This document shows positions 1 through 18,500 of a stretch of 64,000 bases of DNA, piece after piece. Each line of letters opens with the position of its first letter. Positions within the stretch are counted from its first letter, which is position 1. The notes beneath the pieces are model-generated. The model searched no databases. It worked only from the letters and a program-made list of their open reading frames with translations, and was not told the origin of the DNA. The stretch lies in the NCBI GenBank assembly GCA_023333565.1, contig JAJKFH010003762.1:2604001-2668000 (forward strand), in the 5' to 3' direction. The position numbers were made by a program, and so were the translations under genes. Source of the stretch: Puffinus mauretanicus. Lineage: Eukaryota; Chordata; Aves; Procellariiformes; Procellariidae.

Positions 1-943
1 TAATTCAACAATCCAAAGTTATAGTACATTGACTTTCATCCTTTTTAAATTTTGTAAGGAACAGTCAATGCCATGTTTCAAGGCAAAAACCTATCTTCTA
101 ATTCATGAATAATTAAATTCTCCTAAAAGAAAGTTCTTCTATGACCATCTACTACAGGAACTTCTGTCTCTTCCTGGCCATTGTCCAGGTCTACTGCATT
201 AGAAAAATCACTGATGCAGCCCAGCTATTTTTCATCCAGTACACTGAAGCTCCTGTAAAAGTTAGTGTTTTCTTTAATCTGCAACAAGATTAATCCTAAA
301 CAAAATACATCAACTCCAAACCTCTCAGAGGGAGACTGTCTCATACAGTGATGCTGTTCTAGAAGATGAGAATAAAAATGAATATGAAAGTAATTGATAC
401 ACAGTCAGAACTGGTCTCAGCAAAGAAACCCTACTGTATGCTAGTTCAGAATTAGGTAAGGCACATATTCAGAAAGATAATGCTAGGTGGGGTTATTAAC
501 ACTCAGGCTTTACAAAATCCTGTCCTCATCTTCTGAAAGGGTTAGATCCAGCAGCGAGGTATGGAGCAGGTTATAAAGACAGTAAAATGAGGATAAAGGC
601 CAAGTGTTAATCCAAGAATCCTGGATTCTTGGAATCCCTGGATTGAGGAGTAATTTTACTGTTAAGGAATTAAATTTCTTTAGTATGTGTTAAAGGCATA
701 TATTTCAGTATAACTGAAAACCAAGAGTTTCTGATGAAGTCATCCAGAAAGTCTGAACCACAAAGCAGGAGGGGAGGCCTGGAAAAGGGGGTGAGAGCAG
801 AAATCTGTTTAGTGAAACAGATAATCAGCCATCCAAAAAATAAAGAGAACAGTAGAACAGTAAATGAAGAATCCTCACCAAAACCACTGGTCTCTCTTCC
901 CAAATAACAAATATGGGTTCAAACTGCTAGAGTTTAAACATAC
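1..943 (-). other. PRMT9 intron 7 (5' portion)
   Basis: This stretch lies downstream of the exon 7 donor, and I find no PRMT9 exon in it. It contains a 21-bp hairpin (612-632) and a minus-strand open frame of unknown origin (126-404, one in-frame stop). Otherwise it is AT-rich and unremarkable. Confidence 0.85.
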
Positions 944-8439
<7,496 letters not shown>

Positions 8440-8463
8440 CTTAGTGCCGGGCAGAAGTCACCA

Positions 8464-8473
8464 CGCATGCGCA
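8464..8473. promoter_or_regulatory. NRF1-type motif
   Basis: CGCATGCGCA matches most of the palindromic NRF1 consensus (GCGCATGCGC core). It lies about 25 bp upstream of the PRMT9 ATG inside the CpG island, a typical core-promoter position. Confidence 0.55.
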
Positions 8474-9269
8474 GGGCGGCAGGCGCGGACCCGGGGGTGA
8501 GCGAGCTGCCGCGGATGCCGCCCCGCGCTGATGGCGGTCGGCCGCTGAGGTGGCGGCCCGCAGCCCGGCCGGCTCCCCTCCGGCCTCAGGAGTACCCTGA
8601 GGCGGGGGCGGTGAGCGCTGCCCGCCGGCAGGCACGAAGCCCGCGGCCCTCGCCGAGGACTCGCTCCCTCAAGCTGCTCCCGGCAGGTCCGGGCCCCGCT
8701 CGCCTCCGCCCCAGGGGCGGGAGGTGCGCGTCTCCTTAACGGACAGCGTTCAAGGACCGTAAGGCCTAACGCGGGATTGCGCACAGCAAGATTTAAAAAT
8801 CATTTTGCTTAATCTTTATTTCTGTTCAGTTTGTGACAAGAGGCCCCCCCACCCCCAAGCTTTTTTCTACAGTTTTAAAGTGTGGACATTCACCTATTTT
8901 ACATTTGCTGAAAGAAACAACTGAGACTTACATGTTTAAGAACCAAGAAAAAAATAGAATGCCAGAAAACAGTATTACAGAAAAGCTAATGCTTTAGAAA
9001 GTGACAAGAAGGAAGCACTAGGCAACTAAAAGAAAATTCATAACTTTATCGGTAAGTAAAAGTTTTGAGAAAAGTACAGACAAAACTAAACAATTGTATT
9101 TTTTTAATGCTAGTTTAGCTTGTTACTTTTCAGGTGAAACATGGTGAATTGACTAGAAGCTGTCTTACCCCTTCTTCATATCTATATACATATGTGGAAT
9201 AAAGGTATTTTCATTGTCCATGTTCTTCCTCCATCCACATCCAATCTTTTAGAGCTGGTAATTCAGCTC

Positions 9270-9325
9270 ATACGAACACAGGACTAGAAGCGACCCACAT
9301 GCTAAATCCAGTCCCTTGCCGTTCG
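9270..9325 (-). mobile_element. Degenerate CR1-like 3' end fragment (old)
   Basis: The segment ggactagaagcgaccc followed by ctaaatccagtccctt resembles the conserved 3' region of sauropsid CR1 elements (a GGACTGGAAGGGACC-like block, then an AGTCCAGTCCC-like block), in inverse orientation. Only about 55 bp are recognisable and the octamer tail is lost. Confidence 0.4.
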
Positions 9326-10644
9326 ATGCTGTTCAGACCTGCTCTACAGATAAGAACTACCACCTTAAATGTTGACCAGAGGTAGTGTAAGAACTGCATG
9401 CTGTGCAGGCACTGCCTGTGACTGCCCTGTAGTTACGGTGTTCCTAAAATTTAATTTTAATTCCACTCTTGCTGTGTGAGCTGACACAGGCAGGACGCAG
9501 GAACAACCACAAAACCACGGATGAAATGCAAGGAGTAAATCTATTTTTGTTACCTCGCAAACCTGGGGATCCCCAAAGCAGCAGCCAGGCAGAGGCGCAG
9601 AGGCACACAGGCGGGGACACAGGCACCACAGACCTCGGTCCCTGCTAGAGGATCACCGAACCTGCTATTTTTGCCTGTATTTCAGGGATCCGAGCAGGCT
9701 TAGTTTAACACTGTGCTTTGATGTTTCTCACAGCAGGGCAGGAATCTCAAGCATGTTCAATAGGGTGCCCCTGAGTCTATCACAGGCCTATGTTATCTAA
9801 ACACAGATGTTCTACTTGTCCAACACACAAGGCCAAACGACAATTAGTATGATATATGTGTTTTTTGACACCCCAGCTGCAAGTCACTTGAGTGTGTTTA
9901 CAATACTGCTCCCCAATCTTCCATTATTTCCCCACAGCTGGCAATCCTAAGAATGGCAGTTGAGGACAACATTCACACCATCTAGTTTTAAGTCATAAAC
10001 AAGTCCTAGTTGTCTTGGACCTTTGACTAATGACTCTGCTCTGCAGCAACAGAGATTGCGAGGAGCAAAATTCAGAGCTTTGCTCCACATCTCTAGTCCC
10101 TGATCTCGCTCCTGCCCATGCCTACGACACCAGTTACCTTCTTTCTCTGGCAGGCTGCCTGCCCCGGGGAACAACCACATGCAGGGCAGATCTCTTCTAA
10201 AAAAGGCAGAGTTCATTTGGTCTTGTCCTACTTCTGGGACAAGAACAGGCCATGGCATTGTTTACCAATTATGAAATGTTTGGAAGCTGTTCATCTTTAC
10301 TTTCCTTCTCTAAAGCATGAATGCAGTTCTTCCAGGCTTCTACAGCTGTGGATATTGTATATGCCTTCACTTTTGAGAAATAAATGAGTACCACTTAAAA
10401 ATGTCAGGCCAACATTTTGAACAAGATGAAATGGACAAGATGAAGCACATATGGAGGGGGAACATGAGCCTAAATGAAACACAGTAGCAGTTAAACTGTA
10501 ATCCACGGCAAACTTAATTACTACTGTATAATACTATAAAGAGGGGAGAAGCCTACAAGTGTTTTGAGAGAAGTGACCCAAAGGAAAAAACTGAGAACAG
10601 GCAACCTGAATGACACTAGAATCAACTTCTGATAGAGGAAAGAC

Positions 10645-10830
10645 ATGCTAGAAAAACATAAAATAAGAACTGGTAAAGCACTTGGGCTAGATGGAGTCCA
10701 TGAGGATGTACAAATACTACTGTCAGAAAGTATCAAATATTTAATATCTGAACTGAACTCTAAAGGAGGGTGTAATATCTTATTAAACGAACTGGTATCA
10801 ATAAGCTCTCAAGCCTTCTTTCAGTTTTGA
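10645..10830 (+). pseudogene. Possible LINE reverse-transcriptase fragment
   Basis: The translated segment contains TGKALGLDGVHEDVQ, resembling the GKAPGPDGIH motif near the start of LINE reverse-transcriptase domains. The next codons (SESIKYLISELNSKGG) could fit the following helix. The similarity is short, the start is arbitrary, and no 3' end or tail is seen. It may be a remnant of an old CR1 or L2-like element, or chance. Confidence 0.3.
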
Positions 10831-10956
10831 AAGAAAAGCTATGAACTTTAAATTACAGATGGGGAACAAGCTTCTCTGAATTTAGCTTAATTATGCTTCC
10901 CAGCTAAAGGATGATAGTATGGGGAAAAAGAAAATATTAGCACCTGTGGGATATGG

Positions 10957-10996
10957 AGAGAGAGAGAGAAAAAAAAAAAACAACAAATAAAAAAGT
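10957..10996. repeat. GA/A-rich simple repeat
   Basis: A short GAGAGAGAGAGA run passes into A13 and an AACAACAAATAAAAAA stretch. Confidence 0.8.
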
Positions 10997-13358
10997 ACAG
11001 GCAATTATCACCTGTGGACAGTGAGATATAACAGGAACTGGACTGTACCACATTCTGTAATGAGCCAGTATCTCTGTAGCTCCATGATTCTCCAAACTCG
11101 TTCAGCTATATTATTTTTTTGGTCAGAGCAAATGCCAGATGGATAGCATAAATGCTTTATAGTGCCTACTTTTAAGCATAAATTAAGTAGTACTGTGTGC
11201 TAATTTGACCCATTTGTGGGAGAACATTACTAAGAAGCGTCAGTGTAAAATCCTTGCAATTCGCAAGAGTCAGTTCAATTCAAAGGCTGTGGAGGATATT
11301 TGTTAATCTCATACTCACAACTTTTTAATGGAACACTTCAGAAGAAAAAAATGGCCACAGAACATAACATTTGCAACACCGACAAAGCATACAGCTGCAT
11401 ACTGAAATAATTTGTTGGGTAAAGCTTGTGCTGTAAAGGAGTGCCATAAAGGAATGCCCATCTTATCAGTTATATGCGATTACCATAATAAGCATCAAAT
11501 TGGTTGACAGTAGAATAAATAATGTTGGTCTGCATCACGGGTGGTCAGAGATTAGTCTGTTTCTAGTTGCACTGCTGATGGATGAGAGGAGAGGGAGCAT
11601 GCAGCCTAGCGGTACCCCACATATGCATAAGGCCCCCCAACACTGTGGACGCCAACAGGGATGACACAGGCATGGGCAAGATGGGAGTTAGAAAGAAACT
11701 CTATAAACCTATAAACCCATGACAGGACTTTTCTCCTAACAGACGTAAAAGTGCTTAGACAAAAGAAGAAATTACAATACCTTGGAAGGATGCTGTTGCT
11801 AATGATGTTTTCAACAACTCAACACAGCTGCGTGTTGCAAATAGTGGGAGCCAGTATCAATGCTCTGTAATAAAATGTCAATAAAACTGAAAGTTAAGTT
11901 CACTAATTTCTAACCTATCTCCCTATAACATACAGACTGGAGACACAATCAGCCACAGATCAGAACACTGTCTTTCATGAAAATCAGGATGTTGAAGCAA
12001 TCAGACAAGAACGTAAGGAAGGTAAGATGGAACAGAACATATGCTATGCTGGTATATGCCTATTAAATAAAATGACTTGAAGAGGGTATTTGCTGAAACG
12101 ATGCTTGCAATGAATGTCAAGGGAAAATAATCAAAGCAAAGATAAATACATGATATATGGACAGGATATTGCCAGAGCTTCACATAGTCAATCTATGTCA
12201 TAGTCTCTTAAAAGAGGCTACAAGAAGGTTGTAAAATTTGATGACCTTGAGTAGGGAATGGCAGAAAAGAAGAGAATTTTCTAAACTGCTGATATAAAAA
12301 AACTTCTAGCCTTAATTAGTGAAGAAAGTGCAACTCCTTTTATTGCTCATTAGATAGGTAATTTTTGCCCATTTAAATTAATGGGTTATTATTTCTCCTC
12401 AGTCTTCCATCTCAGTTTTTTTTTTTAAATCACAATTCTGCCATTTCAGGGTCCGACAATGTTTTGAACTGGTGGGTCAGGTTTAGAAAGATATATTTAA
12501 TAATTTTGGTGGTGGGAATCCAGTATGTTGTCTGGATACCAATACTGGATAAGCAGTATAGAATATCAACATAATAGTGAACTTGTGTCTTTGCTTTATT
12601 ATGTAAATACAAGTTAACTCTTTTTCTTCTGGGAAAAATGTGTTATGTGTATGTATGTATTTCTGTTGGACTACCACTGCTCCTTTTAGCTACAGCTAGA
12701 ATGGAATACATTTTTACTTTACATGATTGAGGTAGGTGGACCAATTTCCTCTAATGGGCCTGTCATGGCAGGACAAATCTGAATTTTTTTGCCAGCTAAA
12801 AAACTCAGGGCTAAGCTAAACATTCATATTTTTTTCTTCTTTTTTTTAAATTTGAATACAAGCAACTCCACACAATGCATGCAACCCAATTACTTTACAA
12901 CACTTCAGTGAAATTATAATAGGAAAATTACAGTAACTATTAACAAGCATGAAAAATAATTTTAATCCTGAAGACAACCGCAAGACAAAGTAAACAAACT
13001 ATTCATGGAAGGCATACTTACTTTTGAAATGTTGCTCCAGTAATCTAAACAGAGATAAGGATTGTTTGTTATTTCTTTAAGGTGTTTTTTTAAAATTCTT
13101 TTTAAACAGAGTTTTGAGTAGCATAGCAACTTCTCAGATAAATAATATTATAAAATAAATATCACAGCAGGTAATGTGATCTAGCAGGTGGGACACTTGG
13201 ATGAAAGGCTGAATGTTCAGGGTCTGCTCTCAGTAGCATGTCCTGGCCTGCTGTGATTTCAGGCAAATCATCTGCACTTTTAAGTAGCAGCTGATTTGGA
13301 GGGGCCACACTCGTATTTACGACTACTTACAGGAACTATTACGCATGAGCCTCCATGT

Positions 13359-13605
13359 CATAGAATCATAGAACCATTAAGGTTGGAAAAGACCTCTAAG
13401 ATCATTGAGTCCCACTGTCAACCCAACACCACCATGCCCACTAAACCATCCTTCAGCGCCACATCTACACGTCTTTTAAATAGTTCCAGGGATGGTGACT
13501 TAACCACTTCCCCAGGCAGCCTGTTCCAAGGCCTGACCACTCTTTCAGTAAAGAAATTTTTCATAATGTCCAATCTAAACTTCCCATGGTGCAAAGCCAA
13601 GCCCC
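13359..13605 (-). mobile_element. CR1 LINE, 5'-truncated 3' end
   Basis: The plus strand starts with catagaatcatagaa, the inverted (ATTCTATG) octamer tail of CR1, followed by the conserved ggttggaaaagacctctaag block. On the minus strand the frame encodes FFTERVVRPWNRLPGEVV and SPSLELFKRRVDVALKDGLV, the C terminus of the CR1 ORF2 reverse transcriptase. Only about 245 bp are present, typical 5' truncation. The left edge is sharp at the octamer; the right edge is approximate. Similarity is high enough for a moderately young copy. Confidence 0.93.
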
Positions 13606-14509
13606 CTCTCCCCGCCCCTTTCTTTACACAACTGTGTTTTCTTATTTTCCTCATCTACATGAATGATGAGGACATGATCTTTGCCTTTGATCACGAAATA
13701 CTGTGTTTACTCCCTTGAGCTTAGTGATCGCTGTCAGGTGGGTAACACACACTCTCAGTCTGATTTCTGAAGCAGACTCTCAAGCGGATAGTTATTAAAA
13801 AACCTCAATGTTTGCAAAATTGAATCCCACCTGATACACTGATTTTACAAACAGGAGTAATTTTAAATGAGATTCCTGAAGTGTCACCTATTTCCATACA
13901 TGACTTCTGCAGGTCACTGCCTGGGGTCATACAGAGGAAGGTTGATAGTAACACTGCCAGCTATCTTCATCTCAGTTATTTCTAGAAATCTTAGGTGCTA
14001 CTTTTTAAAAGAAAGATAAAAGTAGATTTTTTTAGAGCGAGTCTTCAAAATGTAAGTTATATCCAAAAAAGACGGCTCTATTTTGCTTCTCTGGCCAACG
14101 CAGACTAGGTTTAACTATGGGCCCAACAATAACTCATTTAAATTAATACCAAAGCTCATTGCTTCAAAAGGAGCAGGAATTAACACTAAATTTGCTAACA
14201 TACAGAAAATGAAATAGATTGAAGTTACTCCCAAAGACATCTAAAATATATACTCCCAATAATCTAAAAAAGTCCTACCAAATCACTATGAATTGCTGTT
14301 AAACCATTAAAACCACGAAGTTATAGCTAAATTATAAATACAAGTATAATTATAAGCTTTTTCTGTTTTTTTCATGAGTTTCCTAATATTCTTAACTGAA
14401 ACAATTTAGCATTGACTGGTCTTCTCAAAGTCTTGCTCTTGCTGCAGTACTTGTTCATGAGAACTGTTTGTATTAGTTTATTAAACGAAGACATACGGGT
14501 GAGGCTGTA
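13606..14509. other. Intergenic region between PRMT9 and ARHGAP10, right part
   Basis: AT-rich unique sequence between the CR1 element and the ARHGAP10 CpG island. No gene, repeat family or clear regulatory motif was recognised. Confidence 0.75.
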
Positions 14510-15225
14510 TCTATGCCGCTCAGCGTTTCACGGCCACGCACACGAGCAGCACAGGGACGGGCGAGCAACGCCAGCCTCCCCGGCCGGCAGACCTCCCCCA
14601 CAGAGCAGGCACCGACACCACGACTGCCTCTGGATCGAGCAGCTCGCCCGCTGCTCTGTGCTTCTTCCACCGAGAGCCTGCTCTGCCCCTTCCCAAAGCC
14701 CACGGACGGTTCCGCGACGTGAATCACCCACCCGCGGCAGCTCTAACCGGGCGGCCTCCCCACCCTGCCAGATGGGGACAGGCAGCCCGCGGCCTGCTGC
14801 GACAAGCCGTTGCCTTTGCGGTGCGGGCTCTCCCGCCCAGCCGCGGCATCGCGCCCGCACCCGCCCAGGCCCTGCCGGGCCTCTGCTCTGCCGGGCCCCC
14901 TCGCAGCCCCCCCGAACAAGGGGGACCTCGCCTGGGGGACCCGGCGGCTGGCAGGGGAGTCCCTGCCCGCGCCCCCCGCACGGGAACGCCCGTAACGCCC
15001 GAGCAGACGGCTCCCCCGCTGCCTGCCAGCCCGGGCGCGCCCCCGGCGCCCAGCCTTGTGTAACCGCCGCCGCGGGGCGGGAGGCTGGGCGGGCCCCGGC
15101 GCGGCAGGCCGCCCCGCTCGGCAGGGCGTGGCCCGGCGGTGGCGGCGGCGGCGGGGCTGCCGGGAGCGGGGCGCCCCCCTGCCGCGCCGAGCTCTGCCGC
15201 GCCGCCCCTCGCAGCGGGGAGGGCG

Positions 15226-15250
15226 GCTCCGCTCCGCTCCGCTCCGCTCG
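15226..15250. repeat. (GCTCC)n pentanucleotide repeat
   Basis: Four perfect GCTCC units plus a partial fifth (GCTCG), about 190 bp upstream of the ARHGAP10 start codon, probably in the 5' UTR or core promoter. Confidence 0.85.
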
Positions 15251-15440
15251 CCTCGCCTTTGCCCGCGCCCAACCCTGCGCGGGGGGAGCCGCCGCCGCTG
15301 CTGCTCTCCCTTTGTGGCCGCGGCACCCGCCTCACCGCCGCGGGGACGGCCGCTGCGCCTCGGCTGCCGAGGAGGTCGCTGCTGCTGTGGCGTAGCCGCC
15401 AGAGGTTGGCGGGGAGGCGAGCCCCGGTGTAGCGGCAGCC

Positions 15441-15594
15441 ATGGGGCTGCAGCCCCTGGAGTTCAGCGACTGCTACCTGGACAGCCCTTGGTTCAGGGAG
15501 CGGGTGAGAGCCCACGAGGCCGAGCTGGAGAAGACCAATAAGTTTATCAAGGAGTTGCTCAAAGATGGGAAAAACCTGATCGCCGCCACCAAAA
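15441..15594 (+). CDS. ARHGAP10: ARHGAP10 exon 1
   Basis: Starts at gcagccATGGGG and runs 51 codons plus 1 nt to the donor aaaa|gtgagt (GT at 15595). It encodes residues 1-51, ending [12 protein letters not shown]. Conservative differences from human include I-to-V, R-to-K and I-to-L, as expected for a bird orthologue. Confidence 0.97.
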
Positions 15595-18500
15595 GTGAGT
15601 GGAAGGGTGCGGGGGGAGACGCCGGGTCGCTGCGGGGGCGGCTCGGGGCCCGGTGCCGAGAGGTTTCGCCTCTGAGCCGGCGGGGCTCGCTTTTGCGGCA
15701 GCGAGTTCTGCGCTGGCGTTCCCCGGCCTCTCCCTGGGGTCCCCCTCCAGCCGCTTCAGGGACATAGGTCCTCTCCAGCCCTTCGCCGTGGAGAGGGGAC
15801 AAGGGAGAGCGGCGGTGGCGCGGGCAGCAGCGCTGGGTAGCTCCGCTTCGTGTAGCGCCTGTTGCATCTGCCCGGTCTCTTGGCCCGGCCTGGCTCATGG
15901 GTTCGGCGGTGCCGAGCCCGAAGTGAGCTGCGATGTTAAATCCGCTGAGAACTCGTTTTCAGGTTTTACCGGTGCATTGCAAGCTGAGCGTCTGTGAATG
16001 CGTATCTCAACATAACCATGTATGTGTATATGCATTTGTCGTCTGTGAAGAGGCTGATGAAAATACCTCTTTGTCAAAATTTCAAGTATATTCAGGAATT
16101 ACCAGACTTGCAGTTCTGTGATGACAGCACTATTTACCAGTTCTATGCCTTTGGCCTCTTAAAATGTGATGGTGTTTTTTAATTTTGCATTTTAGTCATT
16201 GAATATATATATCTATTTCTATATTTATGATTAGCTATGCTGTGTTTTTTGTGGGAATCATGTTGTTTTCCTTGAATGACCATGTTAATGCATGTTCTTA
16301 ATGTAGTATTGTGGTGATACAATTTGTTCCATTAACTTAAGATAGAGTAGTGTAGCCTCCTACATATCTAGTAGGATGATTGACTATACCAATTATTCAA
16401 ATAAAAAACTAACGCAGCGCTCTGGCACTGTGTTCTCAAAAGTGTGCTGCATCTTTGGTATCATGGAAAACTTCTGAAGACAGGGAACCAGGCTTTCAAG
16501 ATATTTCGCTTAAAATAAACTGAGAGGGATTTGGTCGATGGTTTGAGCAATGAGTTGCCTGGATATGGTGAAGGTTTTAAAAACTGAGATAGCTCATTTT
16601 GTGCAAATAAAGAAACATTCTTTTGTTTTTTGTTTGATGTGCCTGGGTAAAAAAAGGTAGAAAATGCCATATCACATTTCACTTGTTTGTAACTCTTATT
16701 CTTTCGCCAGTTAATATTCAGTTATTGCAAATTGTGTTCCTTGAGGATTATTTGAAATCTGTGACTTGAAGCATCAGTATAAATCATCTTAACTTGGAGT
16801 GCAAAGTAAAAAAATGTCCCTAAACTTGAATGTCCCATAAGAATGGTAGAGGGAAATCATTCCACTTTGCTTCTATTGCGCAAGCATCTAGACAGTATTT
16901 TGGCAACTGCCCCAAACCCTCAGTTTCTCATGTACGGTTACATATACAGAACTTAATTTGAAAGTGTGGAGCTGATGGTGGTAAGGAAAGCCCTGACTCA
17001 TACGAGCCTCCTATCCACAGCAGAATCCTGTGCTGATAACTTTGGCTTGGTGTGCAGTGCACGGCGCGCTTTGCTGCGTGTGGTGGGAGCCAAGGAGTCA
17101 GCGTGCCAAGCAGAGCCACCTGGCCTGAGAGTGCTTGATGAAATACTTGGGGCTAGCCCATGAGAAATATTTAGAGAAGCTATCTGAGATCCTGCCCGGT
17201 GTTCAGGTCTAAGCAATTCCTTCCTTTCTGAGATGACAGTCAGAAATTTTCTTCTTGAGTTGAGGTGCTGTACCTTATTCTAACAAACATCTGTGCTTAA
17301 GCATATTTGTTTGTGAAGTGGAAACAGAGGTTAGACCCTTCCTTACACATTTCAGGTTTCTGCAGCTGTATCTCCCCTTTAGAGTGCCCTGCATGACAGG
17401 TTTGAAACTGAGTCGTCTTCCTCTGCCGCTGGTGAAGCAGTGCCACTGTTCAACAGACATTAAAAGATGAATTGAACCAGAGGAAGCACAAGGAGGAGTT
17501 AAAACCCATTAAAAACCCCAGTGGTTAGGGTATTGGTCCTCCTTGTGTTTTCAGAAGAAAATGTCGGCATCTAAATTCTTTGAGGAATCTGATTCATTTG
17601 CTGTCAGGAGAATGTGATAATAAAGCAGGGCATTTCGAGAGCCTAGATGACTTCCTATTAGACAACAGTTGATTACAATTTTTGGAAAATTGTTTTAGTC
17701 TTTTGAACAAGAGACTTAATAATAGCTAAAGTATTTGTTTCTAGAACTAGGTAAATTACGAAATTTACATCTCTTTTAATTGATATGTGAGCATAATAAG
17801 CTTTTTTGAATGGGCTATAAAATATAAAATGTAGTAGGTGCACTCTTGTTCTTAAATTTGTGGGAAATTGAGTGACTGCAATAGAGACTGCCTGCGTTTC
17901 CCTCCCTTAGCGCTTTCCTTATTTCACTTGTAAAGCAGCGGCTTACAAGAAATGTCGTGAGGATTCTCTAGGTGTGAATAACTGATGTGTTTGAATAGAT
18001 CCCACTTCCTGCTTGACAGACAGCCTTGTAAATGACTTTGATGCTGCCTGCACTGGCTTACATCTTGAGAGGTGGTAAGCAGATACTGCTACCACTCCCT
18101 CTAATCATAGGAGTCATCAGTCTCTCGCAGGACAAACCAGTAACATGATGTGGATCCTCTCTTTGGCTTCTTTCCTTTTGTATTCTCAGTTGTATGGGAG
18201 TGTATTTTCCACCTAAAACTCAGAAGAATTGGTTTTTGTTAGTACAAAAATACTGCTTAAAATAAAAAAGAAGAAGAAGAAGAAGAAGAGAAGGAGGATC
18301 TTTTGCATTCTTAAATTGTTGATTTCCAGTATGAAGCATACTTCAAATGTATCTTCACACTTTTAAGTTTCAGTTGTTTCAAGAATCTGATAGAAAGATA
18401 AACAAGACTGACTCAAAGCTGTCTCGTTTCCTGTGTAATGGTTTGAATCACTGAGTTGTCTAGTTCAAGCTAAATATTGGAAGAATGAATAAACAATAGG

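Larger units (their letters stand above)
8741..13358. other. Intergenic region between PRMT9 and ARHGAP10, left part
   Basis: AT-rich unique DNA with no gene recognised. It contains a probable old CR1 remnant (about 9270-9325), a possible LINE reverse-transcriptase fragment (10645-10830) and a GA/A-rich simple repeat at 10957-10996. Open frames of 60-103 codons on both strands show no family signature. Confidence 0.75.
14510..15900. promoter_or_regulatory. CpG island: ARHGAP10 promoter, 5' UTR and exon 1
   Basis: A strongly GC- and CpG-rich block of about 1.4 kb covering ARHGAP10 exon 1 and about 900 bp upstream. GC boxes (GGGGCGGG near 15074, GGGCGGG near 15087) and a (GCTCC)n run lie upstream of the ATG. 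No TATA box is apparent. No ATG occurs on the plus strand between about 14775 and the ARHGAP10 start at 15441, so the 5' UTR appears free of upstream AUGs. Long open frames here (14412-15395 plus, 14724-15515 minus) are CpG-island shadows. Confidence 0.87.

Noticed and set aside
14412..15515. Long overlapping open frames on both strands (up to 327 and 263 codons) in the ARHGAP10 CpG island
   Set aside because: Composition is Ala/Gly/Pro/Arg only, several frames are open at once and some starts are not ATG. This is the expected effect of few stop codons in GC-rich promoter DNA.
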